Assembly (NCBI RefSeq): GCF_014898055.3
Contig: NW_026555331.1
Location: 96,432,684 to 96,496,683, forward strand
Direction of reading: 5' to 3'
Length of the DNA stretch: 64,000 nt
Origin: Talpa occidentalis
Taxonomy: Eukaryota; Chordata; Mammalia; Eulipotyphla; Talpidae
The notes beneath the pieces were generated by a model. It worked only from the letters and a program-made list of their open reading frames with translations. It was not told the DNA's origin and made no database searches. Made by a program: the position numbers and the translations under genes. Positions 57,903 through 64,000 of this stretch are shown one piece after another (position 1 is the first letter of the stretch; each line of letters starts with the position of its first letter).

Positions 57903-58063
57903 TCCACCTGGCTGCTTAACCCCACCCTCAGGTCCCAGCCACCTTCCTTTGGTGGTGATGGGATTTGGAGTTCCCAGTGCCTGACTTTGACCTAGGGTGG
58001 GGGTGGAGTCCACAAAGCCCGTATGGAATTAGCTTTGGGACATCCTTTTCCCCCTAACAGTAT

Positions 58064-58640
58064 TTCTGATGCAACAGTAGAGGACTATCAACAAAGAGAG
58101 ATCAAAACTAGAGCCAGATGAAAAAGAGATGCCTCCCTCTTTCCCTCTTCCTCCTCCTACTCCAAGACAACGAAGGTTCTTTGGCTTGAAAGATGGATCA
58201 AGAGAAATTTAAAACTCTGGATTAGCTGTGATCTTGAACATTGAAAACCAGGCAGTTACTGTGATCAAAATTGGCCAGCAATGTACAAAACCCACCCAAG
58301 AGGTTGCCTTAAACCAGAAAAGAAGTCATCTACTCAGCAAAGTCGAAGGCAGAGTTGGAAGGAAAAAAAGTCCTACTAACTTCGTAACTGAACTGAAACT
58401 CCATAAATAAACCTGTTAGATTTGTAGGAGCGTGCCCTTTTTCCAGGCGCAGTTCACTTCTGTAGAAAGCAAATGCATATGTTCACCAAATGGCACATTA
58501 GTTTCAACAGCATCACCAATGTGCTATTATAAAATCCTTCATGAAGAAGGAAGGAACATTATGGACAGATGCTCTAAATCAGTCTTCTTTACAACTTCTC
58601 TGTCAGTCTGTGTGCTCATGAGTCCAGTGGATGCTGCCTT
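58064..58640. other. Unique DNA
   Basis: No gene or repeat recognised; frames 58228-58410 and 58432-58674 have no known domain. Confidence 0.45.
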
Positions 58641-58644
58641 AGCT

Positions 58645-58795
58645 GGGATGAGTGACCTGGTACAAGATACCTAACTTCCTCAACCTCAATTTCATCGAAT
58701 AAGATCTGTAAATGATATCTGTTCTCCATGTTTTAAGGGTTACATTGTGCCTTCTGAAATGACTGACACAATTGAGCTACTCAATAAATGTTCAC
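58645..58795 (+). mobile_element. MIR element
   Basis: GATACCTAACTTCCTCAACCTCAATTTCATCG, then GATCTGTAAATGATA, ending GAGCTACTCAATAAATGTTC: the 3' half of a MIR in plus orientation. Confidence 0.8.
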
Positions 58796-59576
58796 AGAAC
58801 TTCAACTTAGATAAAACACTACTCTGTAGTAAAATTTTACTCAACACCCCCCCACTGACATGGCCGCAAGTACCAAAGAGATCTCAGTGTAAGACTGTTT
58901 CATAGAGAAAACATTCAGATGGCACAGATGTGGAGAAGACACTGTGCCTTACCTCCCTCCATATTAATGTTTGCGGTTTCCTGAGAACTTTTTAAGCACA
59001 GTTCCTACTAATAATAGTCATACATCATCCATATAATTCTGTTTAAAACTGCTGTTTGATGATTATTAAGCATTCACATTTGAAAGTGTACAATCCTATA
59101 TGACAGTGAAATAAACAAACAGAATGGGGCTCTGAATGAGGGTATTAGAAACAAGGCTAGATCCAAAACTAGCACTTTTTTTTTTTTTAGAAGGTAATTG
59201 AGGGCTGGAGGGCAGAGGAGAGAATGAATCCAAGGGCTCAGTAACCAGACAGCAGACTATGGCTCAAAGGTGCACAAATAGAAGAGTACTTAAGGGCTAC
59301 TAAGGAGGCAGAACAAGAGTCTTTCAAGAGAAAAATCACACATTTTCTTTGAATGGAAATTAGGATTAGCTGGAAAGGGGTCTACAGCCATGAAAAAGGA
59401 AAGAAGTCAGCCCCATAACAGAGAACACTAAAAACTTTCTTTTAAGAGGTAAGGAAAGTCAGCTCTTAAATACTCAGAGCTTGCGACAATTGTTACATGC
59501 AAAGTACGCCCTGCATGCTATACTCAGGAGTGTACATTCTTTGAATGTAACTTAGGGATTACAAGAAGGTGAAAGA
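58796..59576. other. Unique DNA
   Basis: No gene or repeat recognised; a C-rich ACACCCCCCCAC run at about 58845 and a T-run at 59177. Confidence 0.45.
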
Positions 59577-59578
59577 AG

Positions 59579-59624
<46 letters not shown>
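59577..59624. repeat. (ATCT)n tetranucleotide microsatellite
   Basis: About 11-12 uninterrupted TCTA/ATCT units immediately next to the TSD of the SINE that follows. An uninterrupted tetranucleotide array of this length is probably polymorphic. Confidence 0.95.
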
Positions 59625-59633
59625 AATTTTCTT

Positions 59634-59899
59634 TTTTTTTTAAAGATTTATTTATTTATTTATACAAACACTGGGTACAGTCAGAAGCACAGGAGGGTGA
59701 GAGAATTCACCAGAGTCAGAGCAGGGAGCAGAGCAGGCAGAAGGACCAAAATACACTGCTGAGGGGAGCAGAGAGTGGCAGGAGAGGTCTGCGCGCCATG
59801 TGGGACCCTCGCCCAGTGGCTGGGGATCGAACCAGTGCTGCAGAGGCTGCAGGCAGCTTCGCAACCCAGCACTCAACCACTGCGCCACCGGGGAGGCCC
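59634..59899 (-). mobile_element. tRNA-derived SINE, subfamily a, minus strand
   Basis: TSD TATAATTTTCTT / TATATTTTTCTT (59622-59633 and 59900-59911, one mismatch). Minus-strand head at 59899 with GGGCCTCCCCGGTGGCGCAG then GTGGTTGAGTGC; tail at 59634. The insertion site is the edge of an ATCT array. Confidence 0.93.
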
Positions 59900-59911
59900 T
59901 ATATTTTTCTT

Positions 59912-61085
59912 AATAATTGCAAAGAAATAGGAAAGTCAACTTCTTCTTGGGTCCCAACTTTGGTTCTAGAAATTCTTACCCGAAGAAAACCCATTTTTGG
60001 AAACCAAGCTATCCCAAACTCCAAAGCAATAGCTGTTAACTGGGAATGTAACATCAGAATCATCTGGGAGCTGTTCCAAAAAACCACAAGCTTGGTTCCC
60101 AAATTAAACCATATGAAACTCCTAGGGTGGGTGGGGTCCAAAAATATGTAGTACAAGATGTTAAATCCCCAAAGATACTGAAAAGCACCTCCTATTATAA
60201 CTATCAACCATCACCATTTAACTGGTGGCTATCACCCAAATTGTAGGCTTTATTTCCCAAAGCAGAATTAATCCACCAATGTAATCCTCCTCTCTTGATA
60301 AAGCTGAAAGTCCCCCATCATTTCTCTCAGCAATCCTGGCAACCTAGTCTGGACAATTTTCATCTGTTTTAGTTTAAATTGAGTAATCTAAGAACATCGT
60401 GAACCTTTCAAAAATACGAAACAGAATTTGCTCAAGAATAATTTACCGTAAATTAGTTGAGTCTAGATTCTGGTCTTGAGGTTATTAGCACTTCTTTCCC
60501 AGTGGTCTACAGTGTCTGTACTTTCTGGGAAGCCCAACCACAGCAGATGACAATGTTGACTTCTTCCTTACAGGCCTTTCCCCAACGATTGAGATTATTC
60601 AATCAATAAATAGCAACTGAGCACCTGTTATAACAGGGTACTCTCTGATACTTTGAATGGTGCTGAGTTTGACCTACTCTATATTTTTAAGAAATTTAAA
60701 ATGCAATTTGGAGAAATAAACAATGAGAAAAAAAGCAAGAGGAACAAAAGACAGGTTGTGAGAGTTTGAAATCAAGCAAAGGGAGAAATAATACAAAAAG
60801 TTCTGTCATGTAAGGAAAAAGGTTCTTGATTGAGCTTATCCAAGAAGAATTTGTTGGGGAGGCCTGCACTCCATGCTAGGGAATAGCTATAGTGAGGTGG
60901 ATGGAGAAAAGTTGAAGATAGCATTCAAACTCAATTTTAAGTTCAAGAAACATTCACTAGAGGTCTGCTACGTGATTCATGCTAGGGTTATCACTATGGT
61001 GGAATATGAAGATGACGAGCACTGGCCCTGCCCTGAACAACTCACATGAACTTGTACCAGAGAACAGGACTTCATTAACTGCATA
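59912..61085. other. Mostly unique DNA with an old MITE-like patch
   Basis: 60030-60145 (AACTGGGAATGTAACATCAGAATCATCTGGGAG, GGTTCCCAAATTAAACC) looks like another eroded hAT-type MITE. 60608-60660 (AATAGCAACTGAGCACCTGTTATAACAGGG) is MIR-like. No gene supported. Confidence 0.45.
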
Positions 61086-61163
61086 TCAGCTGTTCAATAT
61101 CTCAACATCATAAAAGCCATATATGACAAACCCATAGCCAATATCTTTCTCAATGGTAAAGAG

Positions 61164-61439
61164 TTGAAAGCATTTCCATTAAGATCTGGAACAAGACAAG
61201 GAGGTTCACTCTCATCACTGGTTTTCAATATAATACTGGAAGTCCTAGCCAGAGCAATAAGACAAGAGAAAGACATACACATAATCCAAATAGGGAAAGA
61301 AGAAGTCAAACTATCACTATTTGCAGGTGATATGATAATATGCATAGAGAACCCCAAAAACCCCACAGAAAAACTATTCAAACTAATCAATCAGTTTAGT
61401 AAAGTAGCAGGATACAAAATCAATGCACAAATTCAGTAG
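61164..61439 (+). pseudogene. LINE-1 ORF2 reverse-transcriptase palm fragment
   Basis: 91-codon frame from the L1 RT domain, containing [24 protein letters not shown] and the catalytic region. The catalytic motif normally FADD reads FAGD: codon 61326-61328 is GGT, giving Gly for the first Asp of the pair. That loss alone would inactivate polymerase activity. The fragment lacks the endonuclease domain and ends at a TAG at 61437-61439. Confidence 0.9.
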
Positions 61440-61463
61440 ACTTCTTATACACAAACAACAAAT

Positions 61464-61493
61464 CTGAAGAAGAAGAAGAAGAAGAAGAAGAAA
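61464..61493. repeat. (GAA)n trinucleotide expansion inside L1 ORF2
   Basis: About nine GAA/AAG units after CAAATCT and before ATCAAATAA. The same place in related L1 ORF2 normally has two or three Glu/Lys codons. It is purine-only, thus capable of triplex-type structure. Confidence 0.9.
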
Positions 61494-62395
61494 TCAAATA
61501 AAATTATCCATTTTATTAGTAAAACAAAAAAAAGTCCAATACTTGGGAATAAACCTAACAAAAGAGGTAAAGGACCTATACAGAGAAAACTATAAAACAC
61601 TGTTAAAAGAAATAGAAGAAGACATAAAGAAATGGATAGATATCCCCAGCTCATGAATTGGAAGAATTAACATTATCAAAATGGCCATCCTACCGAAAGC
61701 AATTTACAGAGGCAATGCCATTCCAATAAAAATTTCAATGACATTCTTCAAAGAAATAGAACAAATATTGATAAAATTCATATGGAGCCACCAAAAACCC
61801 CAAATAGCTAAAGCTCTCCTGAAAAAAAAAAGAAAAGAAGGGAATGGAGGTATCACATGCTCAGACTTCAAACTATACTACAAAGCCATAATAATCAAAG
61901 CTGCATGGTATTGGAACAAGATCAGACACATGCACCAGTGGAACAAATTGAAAATCCAGAAATAAACCCATAGATTTGCGGTCAACTAATCTTTGACAAA
62001 GGAGCAAAGAATATGCAATGGAGCAAAGAAGTTTGTTCAACAAATGATGCTGGGAAAACTGGGTCACTACATGCAAAAGAATGAAGCTTGACTACTACCT
62101 CACACCATGCATAAAACCCAACTAAAAATGGATTAAAGAACTAGACATAAGACCTGAAAACATAAAATATATAGAAGGAAATATAGGCAAAAACACTACA
62201 TGACATACACCTCGGTAATATCTTTAAAGACATATCACCCAAAGCAGTGATAGTGAAGGCAAACATAAACAGCTGGAACTACATCAAATTAAAGAGCTTC
62301 TGTACAGCAAAAGAGACAGTAACCAAAACAAAGAGACACCCCACTGATTGAGAGAAAATTTTTGCACACAACATTAATGATAAAGAACTGATCAC

Positions 62396-62664
62396 TGGGG
62401 CCTCCCCAGTGGCACAGTGGGTTGAGCGCTGCACTGTGAAGCTGTCTGCAGCCTCTGCAGTGTGATTCGATTCCTGGCCAGCCAGGGAGAAATCCACATG
62501 GCGTGGCAGACCTCTCCTGTCTCACCCGCTGCTTCCCTCAACAGTGTATTTCGGGCCTGGTCCTTCTGCTTGTTCTGCTCCCTGCTCTCTCTGTTGAATT
62601 CTCTCACCTTCCTGCGCCTCTGACCTGTACCCCAGTTCTTGTATAAATAAATCTTTTAAATAAA
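62396..62664 (+). mobile_element. tRNA-derived SINE, subfamily b, nested in LINE-1
   Basis: TSD AACTGATCAC (62386-62395 and 62665-62674). Head GTGGCACAGTGGGTTGAGCGC then TGCACTGTGAAGCTGTCTGCAGCC; 3' end CCTCTGACCTGTACCCCAGTTCTTG, tail ATAAATAAATCTT. It interrupts ORF2 of the L1 at 61097, so it post-dates that L1. Confidence 0.95.
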
Positions 62665-63000
62665 AACTGATCACAAAAATCTACAAAGAGCTGCCAAGGC
62701 TCAACAAAAACAAAGTGAATAACCCAGCCAAAAAATGGGCAGAACTGAAAAGAAACTTCTCCAAAGAGGAAATGCAAATGGCTAACAGGCATATCAAAAA
62801 AATGTTCAACATCACTTGTAATCAGGGAAATGCAAATCAAAACTACAATAAGATACCATCTTACACCAGTGAGAATGGCACATATTAAAAAAAAAACAAA
62901 AAAAACTAGCAACAACAAATGTTGGCGAGGTTGTGGAGAAAAAGGAACTCTCCTACATGGCTGGTGGGAGTGCAAACTGGTCCAATCACTATGAAGAGCT

Positions 63001-63249
63001 GTGCAGCGATTCCTCAATCTGCTAAAGATGGAGCTTCTATATGATCCAGCAATTCCACTCCTTGGTATTTACCCAAAGGACACAGAAACATTAATTCAAA
63101 AGGGCACCTGCACCCTTATGTCTAGAGCAGCACTAATTACGATAGCGAAGCTATGGAAACAACCCAAATGCCCAAAAATAGATGACTGGATCAAGAAGAT
63201 GTGGTACATACACACAATGGAATATTACTCAGCAATTAAAAAAGATTAA
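63001..63249 (+). pseudogene. LINE-1 ORF2 C-terminal fragment
   Basis: 82-codon frame with [39 protein letters not shown] and MEYYSAIKKD words split across it, matching the end of L1 ORF2 (compare 2512-3087). It stops at a TAA one codon after AIKKD, earlier than the frame at 2512, through a substitution in this copy. Confidence 0.88.
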
Positions 63250-63636
63250 ATCATGCAATTTGCAGCAACATGGGTGGAGCTAGAAGGGATCATGCTCAGT
63301 GAAATAAGCCAGAGAGAAAAAGAAAAATCCAGATGGTCTCACTCATAGCAGGAATTTAGAAAACCTAAATAAGGGACCAGGAAAAAAAGACTAATTATAA
63401 TACAGTGAAAATCAAACTCAACAAGCAACTATAAACCAGAGACTCACTGCAGGGGTGGGGGTGGGGTAGAAGGGAGTAGGATCAAAACAAGGGGGGTGGG
63501 AATTGTATGGGGACTATAACTAAGATGAAAATGCATCCATTGTGCAAAAATGAAAAATGATGTAAAAATATATAAAATTAAAAAAATAAATCTTTGGAAA
63601 AAATAAAATAATTCTCTAATAAAAGTCAGCTGTTCA

Positions 63637-64000
63637 GATAACATGGCAGATTTCTTGGGGGCTGTGACTTTTTGAGATAAATGGTACATAATATAAAGGA
63701 ATTCAACAGGAAGAATTTGAGAAAAATTATTTTCTATGCAAGGGAGAAGGCTGTATCTGGGGAGAAGAAAGCAATAATTTGCAGAACATTAAAAAGACAA
63801 ACCCAAAAGAGTCTTCTCAGAAATCTAAAAAATTTAAATCAGACTTTAGGGAATCCTAAATGTCAGGTTTGAGCCAATTCTATTTAATAGTCAGTATGGA
63901 GTAATCAAAATATGCTCTGTGGAATTACATAACCAGAACTGCAATTTAAAAGGAAAATTCCAGCATCTGCCTGCAACCTAGTGGGGAACAAGAAGAGGAG
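63637..64000. other. Unique DNA to window end
   Basis: No gene or repeat recognised after the L1 TSD; the 63-codon frame 63681-63872 has no recognised domain. Confidence 0.5.

Larger units (their letters stand above)
57593..58059 (-). mobile_element. Solo LTR of an endogenous retrovirus (class I/gamma-like)
   Basis: 467 bp with perfect terminal TGTTA...TAACA, flanked by identical 4-bp duplications GTAT (57589-57592 and 58060-58063). Read on the minus strand: TATAAAA (complement of 57896-57902) lies about 160 nt from the 5' end, AATAAA (complement of 57708-57713) follows about 190 nt later, and about 115 nt remain to the 3' end. This is U3-R-U5 architecture. A 4-bp TSD is characteristic of gammaretrovirus-like integrases. 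No gag, pol or env remains. Confidence 0.9.
61097..63625 (+). mobile_element. Young 5'-truncated LINE-1, 2.5 kb, carrying a SINE
   Basis: TSD TCAGCTGTTCA (61086-61096 and 63626-63636). About 2.26 kb of L1 once the SINE (62396-62664) is removed. It starts inside the RT domain of ORF2 and runs to the 3' UTR and an A-rich tail (63560-63620). The first frame has the RT palm words GTRQGG and the active-site region. Stops and frameshifts follow (GAA expansion near 61467, A-run near 61825). The 3' UTR is a third type, with AAAATGCATCCATTGTGCAAAA, shared with 13949-14082. Confidence 0.95.

Noticed and set aside
57781..58013. Overlapping 67- and 75-codon frames in a GC-rich segment, resembling an exon
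   Set aside because: They fall wholly inside the LTR 57593-58059, which has TSDs and LTR signals that explain the composition.

Overview
This is ordinary mammalian nuclear DNA, AT-rich and intergenic or deeply intronic. I find no protein-coding gene, exon set, tRNA/rRNA gene, CRISPR array or bacterial-type operon. The longer open frames are reverse-transcriptase (LINE-1 ORF2) remnants or chance frames across SINEs and LTRs. The window is a layered record of retrotransposition, and target-site duplications (TSDs) can be read directly around most of the younger insertions.

Organism: the most useful marker is a tRNA-derived SINE of about 260 bp. It has a pol III A/B-box head, a body ending in CAGTGCTTGTATAAATAAAT, then TCTT and poly(A). 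I count 18 copies (15 plus, 3 minus). It is not Alu, B1/B2, carnivore CAN, horse ERE, pig PRE-1 or the cetacean element. Together with its young L1 families it suggests a laurasiatherian mammal. A bat of the horseshoe/leaf-nosed group is my best guess, but this is recall-based and low confidence.

Layout. 1-5.8 kb: unique DNA, a young 5'-truncated L1 with perfect TSD (2471-3342), a SINE with a long tail, and a solo LTR (4944-5355, minus) with a 5-bp TSD. 5.8-9.5 kb: old L1 debris, unique DNA with a promoter-like AT-rich patch near 7.1 kb, and a possible old MaLR-type LTR. 11.4-20 kb: six SINEs and two old L1 segments; the first holds a nested young L1 fragment. 21.2-24 kb: an ancient L1 interrupted by a SINE and a young L1. 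25-29 kb: an inverted SINE pair, a young L1 stub and old L1. 29-33.4 kb: mostly unique. 33.4-38.8 kb: a long ancient L1 from 5' region to 3' end, split by three SINEs. 38.8-47.6 kb: the longest repeat-poor stretch, with candidate regulatory DNA. 47.9-49.6 kb: a 1.7-kb young L1 with 18-bp TSD. 50.2-50.9 kb: a probable LTR split by a SINE. 53.1-53.8 kb: an unclassified GC-rich island. 54-60 kb: SINEs, old L1, MIR, hAT-type MITEs and a solo LTR (57593-58059, minus) with a 4-bp TSD. 61.1-63.6 kb: a 2.5-kb young L1 containing a SINE.

How the parts relate: the SINEs have no reverse transcriptase. Their A-rich tails and 8-19 bp TSDs fit mobilisation by L1 machinery of the kind represented here. I saw no new multi-gene system. 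The most interesting points are SINE and L1 copies that appear to have carried extra 3' sequence with them, three SINE subfamilies sharing a T+ type end, three LTR insertions, inverted SINE pairs, and a few candidate regulatory patches in unique DNA.
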